Part shown: in pieces, positions 1-8,831 of the stretch
Numbering within the stretch: position 1 is the first letter of the stretch
Layout: every line of letters begins with the position of its first letter
Assembly (NCBI RefSeq): GCF_002872255.1
Contig: NZ_NIPR01000023.1
Location: 1 to 58,664 of the forward strand
From: Companilactobacillus nuruki
GTDB lineage: Bacteria > Bacillota > Bacilli > Lactobacillales > Lactobacillaceae
DNA length: 58,664 nucleotides
Direction: 5' to 3'
Made by a program: the position numbers and the translations under genes
Notes under the pieces: generated by a model
What the model saw: the letters and a program-made list of their open reading frames with translations, nothing else
What the model was told of the DNA's origin: nothing
The model's database searches: none

Positions 1-18
1 CGGTTATTAGGTGCTTAC
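1..18. repeat. Terminal inverted repeat copy (left), probable insertion-sequence end
   Basis: The first 18 bases are the exact reverse complement of 58645-58662. Identical inverted sequence at both contig ends, with a gene cut at the right-hand copy, suggests that the contig stops at two copies of one insertion sequence. Only the outer end of the element is present and no transposase is in the window, so the family cannot be named. Confidence 0.6.
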
Positions 19-54
19 GTTGCAATATAGTCGTATACTCAAAACATGCTAAAT

Positions 55-480
55 TTATTTAATTTTATTGGTCGATGTAGTTGTGGGCTTTTTATCAAGA
101 TAGTTTAGTGTATTCAGTATTCTCTCATCACTATTTTTAGTCGTATATTTATTATTGTATCAATATTTCGGTCTACTAAATGTTTTTAAATTTCTTTTAA
201 GCAGCACAGAATTCCTCATAGAATTTGAATCAATATATTCTAAGGGGTTTGACTGCTTCGCCTAGAATTCGTCTTATACGTAAAAATAAGAGTTTGTTAT
301 AGTATTTCTATAATCGTCAACGGCATCTTGAGAATCCCAATTGTAATATTGTTTACATATTTTGATCCATGAATATCGAAGTAATTAGTATACTAATAGA
401 CTTTTTGCTTTCTGATAATCCAGTGTCCCTAGTTCCAGAATTTTAAATAATGTTTTCTTAGATAAAAGTTGTACAATGTA
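55..480 (-). pseudogene. Possible decayed coding frame (no intact gene in 19-509)
   Basis: No intact gene occupies the first 500 bases. On the minus strand one frame runs from about 480 down to a stop at 55-57 with only four internal stops (near 387, 276, 264 and 162) in roughly 140 codons, fewer than expected for DNA this AT-rich. The conceptual product is charged and aromatic and looks protein-like, for example a Trp-Ile-Lys-Ile-Cys-Lys-Gln-Tyr-Tyr stretch. I recognise no family. It may be a remnant truncated when the neighbouring mobile element inserted. Chance is not excluded. Confidence 0.3.
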
Positions 481-509
481 ATTGAAATAATTGGAAGGGA
501 AATTATAAT

Positions 510-1004
510 ATGAAAAAATTTTTAAGGGTTGTATTAATTTCATTTTTTGCATTAGTTTCATTTGCTGGGCTTAATACTATTACGGCTAAAGCAGATATTC
601 AAATGCCCACTTATTTACATACGTTATATCAATCTAATTTATATTCACGCAATGATAATGGCGAGTACACTTTAATTTCAAACAGGGGATTGAGCGATAA
701 TACGGACTGGTTGACAGATAGTTTTGATCCAACAAATAATTATTGGCGTGTTGGTGCAAACGAATGGGTTGAGAACTATAAGGTCGCTCAAGTGTTTGAA
801 AATTACCATAGAGTTATTACAAATGATTCTAATACTAAAATTTATAGTATGGATTCCGATTATCGTTTTATTGAGACAGGTTCGACATTAAATGCTGGTA
901 GTTGGATGAATGATAAAGAAGTAGCTATTCCATCTGCGGTTGGAGCTTACGCACCAGCAGTTTACTATAGAGTGGCAACTAATGAATGGATTAGATTAAA
1001 CTAA
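510..1004 (+). CDS. Secreted SLAP-domain surface protein
   Basis: The 164-residue product begins with a typical Sec signal peptide: Lys-rich start, hydrophobic core at about 6-24, likely cleavage after a T-A-K-A motif near 28. The mature part consists of two tandem repeats of about 60 residues, each ending in a Tyr-Trp/Tyr-Arg-Val-x-x-Asn-Glu-Trp-Val/Ile signature (about 78-90 and 152-163). This is the lactobacillar surface-layer-protein (SLAP) cell-wall-binding domain. No catalytic domain is present, so the protein is probably just a wall-bound module. Its closest relative in the window is the C-terminus of the CAP-domain protein at 37750-38991. The ATG at 510 follows a GGAAGGG site. Confidence 0.75.
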   Translation: MKKFLRVVLISFFALVSFAGLNTITAKADIQMPTYLHTLYQSNLYSRNDNGEYTLISNRGLSDNTDWLTDSFDPTNNYWRVGANEWVENYKVAQVFENYHRVITNDSNTKIYSMDSDYRFIETGSTLNAGSWMNDKEVAIPSAVGAYAPAVYYRVATNEWIRLN

Positions 1005-1116
1005 TATTAATAATCAATAAGGATTGGTCAATAATTGGCTGATCTTTTTATTTTATCTGAAAATATTGAAAGAATTTGGTTCACAGATTATTTGTTTCAG
1101 GAATTAAGATTATAAA

Positions 1117-1143
1117 AAAAGGACTATCATTGATAGTCCTTTT
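1117..1143. terminator. Bidirectional rho-independent terminator
   Basis: The sequence ggactatca...tgatagtcc forms a 9-bp stem with an A-run on one side and a T-run on the other. It can end transcription of the DUF378 gene (minus) and of the SLAP gene (plus). Confidence 0.75.
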
Positions 1144-1153
1144 GAATATTTAA

Positions 1154-1345
1154 CTATAATAATGTGAAGAACTTTAATGAGTATAAAGCACACAATCCAA
1201 CAATAACATAGATTGTTCTTGCTAATGGTGTTTCTCTGCCATTTGAAATGGCAGCTACTAAGTCCCATTTGAAGGCACCTACTAATAGCCAATTTAATCC
1301 ACCAATGATGGTTAAACATAAAGCTATAATATCAAGTATTCTCAT
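1154..1345 (-). CDS. DUF378 family small membrane protein
   Basis: The 63-residue protein has two hydrophobic helices (about 4-25 and 42-62). It carries the family pattern of a Gly-Gly-Leu-Asn-Trp-Leu-Leu-Val-Gly segment after the first helix and an Arg-Thr-Ile-Tyr-Val-Ile-Val-Gly segment opening the second. This matches the DUF378 (YuzA-like) family. Function is unknown. It is monocistronic, with a GGAGG-type site before the ATG and a terminator just after the stop. Confidence 0.8.
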   Translation of the reverse strand: MRILDIIALCLTIIGGLNWLLVGAFKWDLVAAISNGRETPLARTIYVIVGLCALYSLKFFTLL

Positions 1346-1559
1346 AATTAACTTACCTCCTATTACGAGGATACGATAATTCAGGAATTTTGGTCAAGTT
1401 ATGTACATTAATACATTAAATATTATTTGAATAAATAAAAAATAATTATAACACGAATTAATTATTAATAAAATATATCTATTATAAAATTTAAGAATTA
1501 ACACAAACTGGTGATTAGCGATAAAAAGCTACAACCAGATACATTTTACTGGTATATAA

Positions 1560-1584
1560 AAAAGCATTCATGAAGAATGCTTTT
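1560..1584 (-). terminator. Rho-independent terminator of the DUF3862-like gene
   Basis: A 10-bp stem (aaaagcattc / gaatgctttt) with a short loop lies 14 bases beyond the stop codon of the 1598-2287 gene. Confidence 0.7.
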
Positions 1585-1597
1585 AAAATTATAAATT

Positions 1598-2287
1598 TTA
1601 CTCTATGCCACTTTGACTCTTACCAGTAACCTTGCCATCGCTAAAGGAAATAATAAAGTTTGCACCTGTATTTCCTTTAACATCGGAAGAATACGTCCAA
1701 GTTTGAGTAATCTTTCCATTGCTACTTGAGTCATTGTAACCATTAGGTTTACCGACGTTCTTAAGAATTGTATCTTGCGTTTGATCATTTTGAATTGAAT
1801 TATATGAATCCAGTCCCAATTTTTCTGAACGATTTACCTTAATGCCACTAATAGTTTTACCAATGGCGTGGTTATTGTTAAAGCTGATAGTTAATTTCGA
1901 ACCAAGTTCACCATTAGCAATGGTATTCCATGTATAAATATTATTTTGAGATGTAGCCGATACCGAAGTGGCTGATGATTTACCAATAGCTTTTTCTATT
2001 TGATCTGGGGAAAGGCCATCTTTGTCACTGATATAAATACCTTTATATTGAGATAAGGTAATGTCTTTTTTAGCAGTAGATTTCTTAGTATTAGATTTCT
2101 TTTTAGAAACCTTTGTTGTCGGAGCATATGGGCCAGTTGCGGTCATCTTCATTCCTAGAAAACCACCTCCAGCCAGTAGGAGGATGGCAATGATAGTCCA
2201 AAACCACCAACGTCTATAAAAATGTTTCTTTGTTTTTTTGTGAGAGCGTTGATATTCCGCTCTCGTAGGCAAATCATTATTATTCAT
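1598..2287 (-). CDS. Membrane-anchored DUF3862-like protein with two BLIP-type repeats
   Basis: The 229-residue protein has a basic cytoplasmic N-terminus (1-25), one membrane helix (about 26-47) and a Lys/Ser/Thr-rich linker (about 55-75). The extracytoplasmic part holds two similar units (about 80-150 and 155-229), each with a Gln-Ile-Glu/Ile-Leu-Lys, Tyr-x-Trp and Ile-Ser-Phe-x-x-Gly pattern. This resembles the DUF3862 / beta-lactamase-inhibitor-like fold found in many lactobacillar lipoproteins, but here it is anchored by a transmembrane helix. Role is unknown. It is transcribed alone, with a GGGAGGC-type site near the ATG at 2287. Confidence 0.65.
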   Translation of the reverse strand: MNNNDLPTRAEYQRSHKKTKKHFYRRWWFWTIIAILLLAGGGFLGMKMTATGPYAPTTKVSKKKSNTKKSTAKKDITLSQYKGIYISDKDGLSPDQIEKAIGKSSATSVSATSQNNIYTWNTIANGELGSKLTISFNNNHAIGKTISGIKVNRSEKLGLDSYNSIQNDQTQDTILKNVGKPNGYNDSSSNGKITQTWTYSSDVKGNTGANFIISFSDGKVTGKSQSGIE

Positions 2288-2419
2288 CCCTAAAGCCTCC
2301 CTGAACTTGATAACGCTTTACCATTATTCTATCAGTAACATAGAAGAATAGTACTACTTTGATGAAAATATCTTTAAGATAATTGAGATTTTTGAAAATA
2401 ATTATTATCTCTAAAATAA

Positions 2420-2450
2420 AAGTCCGATAACCCTTAAAGTTATCGGACTT
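2420..2450. terminator. Rho-independent terminator after plsY
   Basis: A perfect 12-bp stem (aagtccgataac / gttatcggactt) lies about 20 bases past the plsY stop. Confidence 0.75.
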
Positions 2451-2469
2451 AACTAGTACTATATAAAGA

Positions 2470-3090
2470 TTACTTACCTAGCTTTTGTTGTTGTTTTTTA
2501 TATCTTAATCCAACGGGAACCAAGTTTTCTTGCCCTTTTAATAATCGTTTGATATTAGGGATATGACGTACGTAAATAATGACAGTAATAATAATTGCAA
2601 CAGTTGTAAGTATCCAATCGTGTAAAAAGAGTGTAGCAATAGTGAAGAAAAGAATAGTTGTTAAACTAGCTACACTGACCATACTTGTAATATAAACAAT
2701 CGTTGCTAAAACGATAAAGCAAATTACAAACAACAAAGGATTATATGCTAATAAAATACCGGCACTAGTGGCCACAGCTTTACCACCTCTAAATTTTAGA
2801 AAGATTGAATAACAATGTCCAACAACGGCACAGATACCAACAAATAAGATTAGATGACGATCTAGTCCAAAGAAGACTGGCATTAAGGCTCCCAAAGTTC
2901 CTTTCAAAATATCGATTATTAAAACAACGGTTCCGGCTACTTTTCCTAGCACCCGATAGGCATTTGTTGTTCCAACATTTCCACTACCATATTCAAAAAT
3001 ATTCTTATGGAAGAAGACTTTACCTACAATGTAGGCGGTTGGAAATGAGCCAATTAAATAGGCTAAAATTGCACAAATGAGAAGTTTCAT
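2470..3090 (-). CDS. plsY: Acyl-phosphate:glycerol-3-phosphate acyltransferase PlsY
   Basis: The 206-residue integral membrane protein matches PlsY, which transfers the acyl chain from acyl-phosphate to sn-glycerol-3-phosphate, the first step of phospholipid synthesis in Gram-positive bacteria. The three PlsY motifs are visible: an N-terminal Gly-Ser-Phe-Pro-Thr-Ala segment (about 14-19), a Gly-Ser-Gly-Asn-Val-Gly-Thr-Thr-Asn segment (about 36-44), and Lys-Phe-Arg-Gly-Gly-Lys-Ala-Val-Ala-Thr (about 98-107). Length and multiple helices are normal. It is divergent from parE, a common arrangement in Firmicutes. The ATG follows a GAGAGAG site. Confidence 0.95.
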   Translation of the reverse strand: MKLLICAILAYLIGSFPTAYIVGKVFFHKNIFEYGSGNVGTTNAYRVLGKVAGTVVLIIDILKGTLGALMPVFFGLDRHLILFVGICAVVGHCYSIFLKFRGGKAVATSAGILLAYNPLLFVICFIVLATIVYITSMVSVASLTTILFFTIATLFLHDWILTTVAIIITVIIYVRHIPNIKRLLKGQENLVPVGLRYKKQQQKLGK

Positions 3091-3218
3091 TAAAAAATCA
3101 CTCTCTCAGCTTTATTTTTTGGTATATTGTAATTCTATGGTGTTTTTATGAGAATTATAAATACCAACCTAGACATTATCTACTATTTTACCTGAAATTG
3201 AAAGATTTCTCTTGAATA

Positions 3219-3232
3219 CGAACATATATTCG
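3219..3232. promoter_or_regulatory. LexA (SOS) box in the parEC promoter
   Basis: CGAACATATATTCG matches the Gram-positive LexA/DinR consensus CGAAC-N4-GTTCG with one mismatch. It covers the expected -35 position upstream of the TATAAT at 3250. parEC belongs to the LexA regulon in Bacillus subtilis, so the site is plausible. Confidence 0.6.
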
Positions 3233-3249
3233 TATATTGTGAATAGTGT

Positions 3250-3255
3250 TATAAT
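3250..3255 (+). promoter_or_regulatory. -10 element of the parEC promoter
   Basis: A consensus TATAAT lies 44 bases before the parE start codon. The -35 region is weak and is overlapped by the LexA-like box. Confidence 0.6.
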
Positions 3256-3298
3256 ACTAGAATATCTCATTAGTAGTAAATGAAAAGGAATGATATAA

Positions 3299-5302
3299 AT
3301 GCCAAAATCATCATATGATGATTCGTCAATTCAAATCCTTGAAGGATTAGAAGCTGTACGAAAAAGACCTGGTATGTACATTGGTTCCACAGATTCACGT
3401 GGATTACATCACTTGGTATATGAAATTGTTGATAATGCAGTTGATGAAGCTTTATCAGGATTCGGTAAAGAAATCAATGTGTCGATCAATCAAGATAGCA
3501 GTATTACTGTTGTCGATCACGGACGAGGAATGCCTACGGGGATGCACGCCTCTGGCAAGCCCACGATTGAAGTTATTCTGACTGTTTTGCACGCTGGAGG
3601 TAAGTTCTCTGAGAACAGTTATAAAACCTCTGGTGGTCTTCATGGTGTTGGTTCATCAGTCGTGAATGCCTTGTCTGAGTGGATGACCGTTCGAGTAGTT
3701 CGTGACCATAAAGTTTATGAAGAACGCTTTGAAAATGGTGGGCATCCGGTTGGAACTTTGAAGAAGACGGGTACTACTAAAGAAGATAATGGAACGACTA
3801 TTAGTTTTAAACCTGATGCTTCCATCTTCCAAACAACTAAGTTTAACTATGATACTTTAGCTGAAAGGCTAAGAGAATCAGCTTTTCTATTGAAAGGCGT
3901 TAAATTTACTATTACTGACAAACGTGGTGCTGAGGTAAAGGAAGATGTCTTTCATTATGAAGACGGAATTCAATCGTTTGTTAAGTATTTAAATGAAGAC
4001 AAAGATACTCTTGGTGGTATTTTTTATGTTGAAGGAACTAATTCTGATATTGAAATAGAATTTTCCGGACAATATAACGATGGTTATTCAGAGAATATTA
4101 TTTCTTTCGTTAACAACGTTCGTACTGCCGATGGTGGGACGCATGAGGCCGGAATGAAATCTGGTTTGACAAAAGCCTTTAACGATTATGCTCGAAAGGT
4201 AGGTCTATTAAAAGAAAATAGTAAGAACCTTGAAGGTAGTGATGTTCGTGAAGGACTTTCAGCCATCATTTCAGTACGTATTCCAGAAGAAATACTACAA
4301 TTTGAAGGCCAAACCAAAGGAAAGTTGGGAACTCCACAAGCCCGATCAGCTGTCGATCAATTAGTTTATGAACAAATGAGTTTCTATTTGATGGAAAATG
4401 GTGAGCAAGCTCAGATGCTAGTAAAAAAAGCTCTGAAAGCTCGTGAAGCAAGAGATGCTGCCCGAAAAGCGCGTGAGAGTACTCGTAATGGCAAAAAGAA
4501 TAAGAAGAATGACGGATTATTGTCCGGTAAATTAACCCCAGCTCAATCAAAAAACTCAGATAGAAATGAATTATTTCTAGTCGAGGGTGATTCTGCTGGA
4601 GGTTCAGCTAAACAAGGACGTGATCGTAAATTTCAAGCGATCTTACCATTACGTGGAAAAGTTTTGAATACTCAAAAGGCCAAACTGGAAGATATTTATA
4701 AAAACGAAGAAATCAACACAATGATCTATACAATTGGTGCTGGAGTAGGTGCCGACTTCAAATTGGAAGATCGTAATTATGACAAAGTTATTATCATGAC
4801 TGATGCTGATGATGATGGTTCACATATTCAAATTCTGTTATTAACCTTCTTCTATCGTTATATGCGTCCGTTAGTTGAGTCTGGACATGTGTATATTGCC
4901 TTATCACCTTTGTATAAGCTTCAAAAGGGCAAAGGAGCTAAAACACAAATTAAGTACGCCTGGACTCCTGATGAACTGCAGGAAGATATTAAAAAAATGG
5001 GTAAAGGTTACGATTTACAAAGATTTAAAGGTTTAGGTGAAATGAATGCCGATCAATTATGGAAGACAACCATGGATCCAGAGAATCGTATTCTAATTAG
5101 GGTAAATATTGATGATGCTGCTTTAGCTGAGCGTCGAGTAACTACTCTAATGGGTGATAAAGTAAAACCACGTCGTGATTGGATCGAAGAGAATGTTCGT
5201 TTCAACGGTACCGAAGAGGGAGACAACATTTTGGAAAAGGTTGATGATGAAACTGATCCAATTGATAGTAAAATCGTTGACGATTTATTGAATAAGGAAT
5301 AG
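3299..5302 (+). CDS. parE: DNA topoisomerase IV subunit B
   Basis: The 667-residue ATPase subunit of topoisomerase IV, the decatenase that separates replicated chromosomes. The GHKL ATPase domain lies at the N-terminus (Arg-Lys-Arg-Pro-Gly-Met-Tyr-Ile-Gly near 21-29, Glu-Ile-Val-Asp-Asn-Ala-Val-Asp near 42-49, then Gly-Gly-Leu-His-Gly-Val-Gly). The transducer domain and the TOPRIM domain follow (Glu-Gly-Asp-Ser-Ala-Gly-Gly near 429 and the Asp-Ala-Asp-Asp-Asp-Gly metal site near 501). Length is normal. The ATG follows AAAGGAATG. The stop is 10 bases before parC, so the two are co-transcribed. Confidence 0.97.
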   Translation: MPKSSYDDSSIQILEGLEAVRKRPGMYIGSTDSRGLHHLVYEIVDNAVDEALSGFGKEINVSINQDSSITVVDHGRGMPTGMHASGKPTIEVILTVLHAGGKFSENSYKTSGGLHGVGSSVVNALSEWMTVRVVRDHKVYEERFENGGHPVGTLKKTGTTKEDNGTTISFKPDASIFQTTKFNYDTLAERLRESAFLLKGVKFTITDKRGAEVKEDVFHYEDGIQSFVKYLNEDKDTLGGIFYVEGTNSDIEIEFSGQYNDGYSENIISFVNNVRTADGGTHEAGMKSGLTKAFNDYARKVGLLKENSKNLEGSDVREGLSAIISVRIPEEILQFEGQTKGKLGTPQARSAVDQLVYEQMSFYLMENGEQAQMLVKKALKAREARDAARKARESTRNGKKNKKNDGLLSGKLTPAQSKNSDRNELFLVEGDSAGGSAKQGRDRKFQAILPLRGKVLNTQKAKLEDIYKNEEINTMIYTIGAGVGADFKLEDRNYDKVIIMTDADDDGSHIQILLLTFFYRYMRPLVESGHVYIALSPLYKLQKGKGAKTQIKYAWTPDELQEDIKKMGKGYDLQRFKGLGEMNADQLWKTTMDPENRILIRVNIDDAALAERRVTTLMGDKVKPRRDWIEENVRFNGTEEGDNILEKVDDETDPIDSKIVDDLLNKE

Positions 5303-5312
5303 GTGATAAATA

Positions 5313-7754
5313 GTGACTGAAAATTCTCCTAAAATTCAAGATATCTCGCTCGAAAAAATCATGGGAGATCGATTTGCGAGATATTCAAAATCAATTATTC
5401 AAGAGAGAGCTTTACCAGACATTCGTGACGGTTTAAAACCAGTACAACGTCGTATTTTGTATTCAATGTTCTTGGATGGAAATACCTATGATAAAGGTTT
5501 TAGAAAGTCAGCCAAGGGTGTTGGTAATGTTATGGGTAATTTCCATCCCCATGGTGATTCTTCGATTTATGAAGCCATGGTTCGTTTGTCACAAGATTGG
5601 AAGTTACGTAATCCATTAATTGAAATGCATGGTAACAATGGTTCAATGGATGGTGATCCACCCGCAGCCATGCGTTATACTGAAGCTCGTTTAAGCAAAA
5701 TTTCTAGTGAAATGCTTCGCGATATCAATAAGGATACAGTAGACGAAGAATGGAATTTTGATGATACTGAAAAAGAGCCTAAGGTATTACCAGCAAGATT
5801 TCCTAATTTGTTAGTTAATGGAGCAACCGGAATTTCAGCTGGTTATGCGACAGAAATTCCACCTCATAACCTGGGTGAGGTTATTGATGCAACAATTAAA
5901 ATGATTGATAAACCAGAGATTACCTTAGATGAGTTGATAACAATCGTTGAAGGTCCCGATTTTCCAACGGGTGGAATTTTACAAGGTAAAGATGGTATTA
6001 AAGATGCTTATCGTACTGGTAGAGGTAAAGTTTACTTAAGGTCCAAAACGTCCATCCAAGAAATTCGTGGTCATAAAGAACAAATTGTCATCACGGAGAT
6101 CCCTTATGAGGTCAACAAAGCTCAGTTAGTCAAAAAAATGGACGAAATTAGAGTTTTGAAGAAGGTCGATGGTATTGCTGAGGTTCGTGATGAAAGTGAT
6201 CGTCAAGGGTTGTCAATTGTTATAGAGCTAAAGCGTGATGTTGATGCTAATGGAATTTTGAATTATATGTTTAAGAATACTGATTTACAGATTTCATATA
6301 ATTTTAATATGGTTGCCATTGCTGACATGCGTCCTCAGCAGGTCGGTTTAGTTCAAATCTTAAAGGAATATATTGAGCATCAAAAGGACGTTGTCTTACG
6401 TCGTAGTCAATTTGATCTAACCAAGGCAAAAAAACGATTACATATCGTTGAAGGTTTGATCAAAGCTTTATCAATTCTTGATAAGGTTATTAAAACTATT
6501 CGTGGTAGTAAAAATAAATCTGATGCTAAGAACAATTTAGTTAAGGAATATAAATTTACTGAAGAACAGGCAGAAGCAATCGTTTCCTTACAACTTTATC
6601 GTTTGACTAATACAGATGTTACCGACTTAGAAAAAGAAGATAAGGAACTTAAAAATCAAATTAGTTCATTGGATAAAATTATCAATGATCATACAACATT
6701 AATGAGTGTGATTAAAAAAGAACTACTTGAGGTTCGTAATACATATTCAGATAAGCGTCGAACTAAGATTGAGGCCAAGGTTGAGGAAATTGAGGTTGAT
6801 ACACGGGTAATGGTGGCTAGTGAGGATGTACGTCTGTTAGTTAGTCATGATGGATATGTAAAGCGAAGTAGTTTACGTTCATATCAAGCTTCTAGTACTG
6901 ATGATAACGGTTTGAAAGATGAAGATTATCCGATTATTGATGTAAATGTTAATACGCTTGATCATTTGTTTATCTTTACTGATAAGGGAAACATGATCTA
7001 TCGTCAGATTTTCGAAATTGAAGATAGTCGTTGGAAAGATACTGGTTCACATTTATCTCAAGAAATAGGATTAGATAATGACGAATCAATTCTGAAGGCC
7101 TTTGTTTTTAAAGACCTAAAGGAAACTGGCAATTTCCTAATTGCTACTAATGAGAATTATATTAAACAAGTTGCTTTTAGTGATTTATTACCAGGAAGAA
7201 CTTATAAATCAAGAGCATCCAAGTATTGTAAGATAAAGTCTGATACCAATCGGGTGATGGATGTTTATTATGTTGAAAAAGATGCTAAAAACTTGGTCTA
7301 TGTTTTTACTAAGCATTCCTATGCTTCAGCATTTCCAATTGAAGAGGTTCCTGTGGTTAGTGGCAAAGCAATGGGCGTCAAATTTGTCAGTCTTAAAGAT
7401 GATGATTCATTGGCAAGCTATTTCTTAGCTACTGATGAAAGTGAAAAAATTGCTTTAGTAACTCAAAGAGGTTCATACAAGCAAATGAAACTATCTGAAA
7501 TTCCAGTAACTAGTCGGGCTCGCAGAGGAGTTTTAACGTTACGTGAATTGAAACGTCAACCACATCGTGTTTCATTAGTAACCAATATTTCTAATGATAT
7601 GGATATTTCAATTATTACTGATACAAATAAAGAAATTGAAATTGATCGTTCAAATCATCAAAGTACAGATCGTTATTCAAATGGCTCGTTTATTATGGAT
7701 CCAGCAATAGATGGAAATCCAGTTAGATTTGTGAAAAAAATAGAAGAAAAATAA
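5313..7754 (+). CDS. parC: DNA topoisomerase IV subunit A
   Basis: The 813-residue breakage-reunion subunit of topoisomerase IV, partner of ParE. The N-terminal winged-helix region contains the quinolone-resistance segment His-Pro-His-Gly-Asp-Ser-Ser-Ile-Tyr-Glu (about 75-84), with the susceptible-type Ser and Glu. The active-site Tyr is in Ala-Ala-Met-Arg-Tyr-Thr-Glu (near 117). A long coiled coil (about 430-490) and a C-terminal beta-propeller with degenerate repeats follow. The start is GTG, 10 bases after parE and preceded by an AGGTG site. No clear terminator follows. Confidence 0.97.
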   Translation: MTENSPKIQDISLEKIMGDRFARYSKSIIQERALPDIRDGLKPVQRRILYSMFLDGNTYDKGFRKSAKGVGNVMGNFHPHGDSSIYEAMVRLSQDWKLRNPLIEMHGNNGSMDGDPPAAMRYTEARLSKISSEMLRDINKDTVDEEWNFDDTEKEPKVLPARFPNLLVNGATGISAGYATEIPPHNLGEVIDATIKMIDKPEITLDELITIVEGPDFPTGGILQGKDGIKDAYRTGRGKVYLRSKTSIQEIRGHKEQIVITEIPYEVNKAQLVKKMDEIRVLKKVDGIAEVRDESDRQGLSIVIELKRDVDANGILNYMFKNTDLQISYNFNMVAIADMRPQQVGLVQILKEYIEHQKDVVLRRSQFDLTKAKKRLHIVEGLIKALSILDKVIKTIRGSKNKSDAKNNLVKEYKFTEEQAEAIVSLQLYRLTNTDVTDLEKEDKELKNQISSLDKIINDHTTLMSVIKKELLEVRNTYSDKRRTKIEAKVEEIEVDTRVMVASEDVRLLVSHDGYVKRSSLRSYQASSTDDNGLKDEDYPIIDVNVNTLDHLFIFTDKGNMIYRQIFEIEDSRWKDTGSHLSQEIGLDNDESILKAFVFKDLKETGNFLIATNENYIKQVAFSDLLPGRTYKSRASKYCKIKSDTNRVMDVYYVEKDAKNLVYVFTKHSYASAFPIEEVPVVSGKAMGVKFVSLKDDDSLASYFLATDESEKIALVTQRGSYKQMKLSEIPVTSRARRGVLTLRELKRQPHRVSLVTNISNDMDISIITDTNKEIEIDRSNHQSTDRYSNGSFIMDPAIDGNPVRFVKKIEEK

Positions 7755-7847
7755 TAATATAAACAGCAAACTTTTAATTTATATAGTATTATTAGCTTAT
7801 TGCATATATTAATTTTGTTTTCACAAATACTTAGGAGGATTCTTTTA

Positions 7848-8807
7848 TTGTTGGATGAAAAATCAAGAAGAGTCTTTAGTTCTAAAGCTTTAAATTATTT
7901 TGATGAGTTAACGAAAAATATGAGTTACACCAAAACTGCACAGCAGTTAGGTATAACTCAACCTGCCTTGACACAGCAAATTAAAAAAATTGAGCGAGTT
8001 GTTGAGGCACCATTGTTTTACAGTGTTGGTAAAAAAATTTATTTAACTGACGCTGGAACATCGCTACTGAAGGCTACTCATCAAATGTTTGATATCATAA
8101 ATAATGTTACTGATCAGATTCAACAGGAATCCTCTGAAAAGAGTGGTCCGATTAGTATCGGACTGCTTTCAACGGCCGAATCGGTTGTGATTGAAGATTT
8201 TATTGTTGAATATAATCGGATTAATCCAAACGTTATAATTGATTTGAACCTTTTAACGCGAACAGAACTTTGGGACAATATTCAAAATAACCGTATTGAT
8301 TTGGCCATTATGTATTTGCCAGATAAGAGTATTAAAGGTTGGAAGTCTTATAAGAGTAAGAAGATTATTAGTGACAATCTTATGTTGATTCATAACAATG
8401 AGAAATTTAGTAAGAAAAAGTCTGTTAGTTATAAAGATGCTACTACTAAACCATGGGCTGCTTACTTAAGATCTTATTATTTTTCCGATTTACTACGCAG
8501 TAAATTTTTGGATGCATATGTTGATTCACCTAGGGTTGTCGCAAGGTTTTCTTCACCTTATCAATTGTTGAAGTTTACGCAAGAATCGGATGACGTTTAT
8601 ACAGTACTGCCATTGAGCTTTTGTATTGCGCATCAGTCAATGTTTAAACTTTATCAAACACCACTTGAACCAGCAGTATCAAGTGATTTATCATTTATAT
8701 ATCGGGAAGATAAAGAAAAAATTCCTCGCATTCAAGAATTTTTGAATGGCTGGGATGAGTTCTTAGATAAAATGAGTTACATTGATCGTTTAAAGTCTTC
8801 TAGATAA
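7848..8807 (+). CDS. LysR-family transcriptional regulator
   Basis: About 319 residues from the TTG at 7848 (or the adjacent TTG at 7851). AGGAGG at 7833-7838 fixes the start here, not at the upstream TTG at 7800. An N-terminal winged helix-turn-helix reads Met-Ser-Tyr-Thr-Lys-Thr-Ala-Gln-Gln-Leu-Gly-Ile-Thr-Gln-Pro-Ala-Leu-Thr, then the dimerisation helix and a periplasmic-binding-like effector domain with the usual Ile-Ser-Ile-Gly-Leu-Leu strand. Ligand and targets are unknown. It lies between parC and ppaC in the same orientation, so readthrough from parEC is possible. Confidence 0.85.
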   Translation: MLDEKSRRVFSSKALNYFDELTKNMSYTKTAQQLGITQPALTQQIKKIERVVEAPLFYSVGKKIYLTDAGTSLLKATHQMFDIINNVTDQIQQESSEKSGPISIGLLSTAESVVIEDFIVEYNRINPNVIIDLNLLTRTELWDNIQNNRIDLAIMYLPDKSIKGWKSYKSKKIISDNLMLIHNNEKFSKKKSVSYKDATTKPWAAYLRSYYFSDLLRSKFLDAYVDSPRVVARFSSPYQLLKFTQESDDVYTVLPLSFCIAHQSMFKLYQTPLEPAVSSDLSFIYREDKEKIPRIQEFLNGWDEFLDKMSYIDRLKSSR

Positions 8808-8831
8808 ATTTTATAAAGGGGTATAGTACAC

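Noticed and set aside
2805-3080. 91-codon plus-strand frame inside plsY
   Set aside because: Antisense shadow of a clear plsY gene with no family similarity.
5530-5570. Quinolone-resistance mutation in parC
   Set aside because: The Ser and Glu of the resistance region are the susceptible type.
7800-7847. Longer LysR start at TTG 7800
   Set aside because: It has no ribosome-binding site, and AGGAGG at 7833-7838 lies inside this extension at ideal spacing for TTG 7848/7851.
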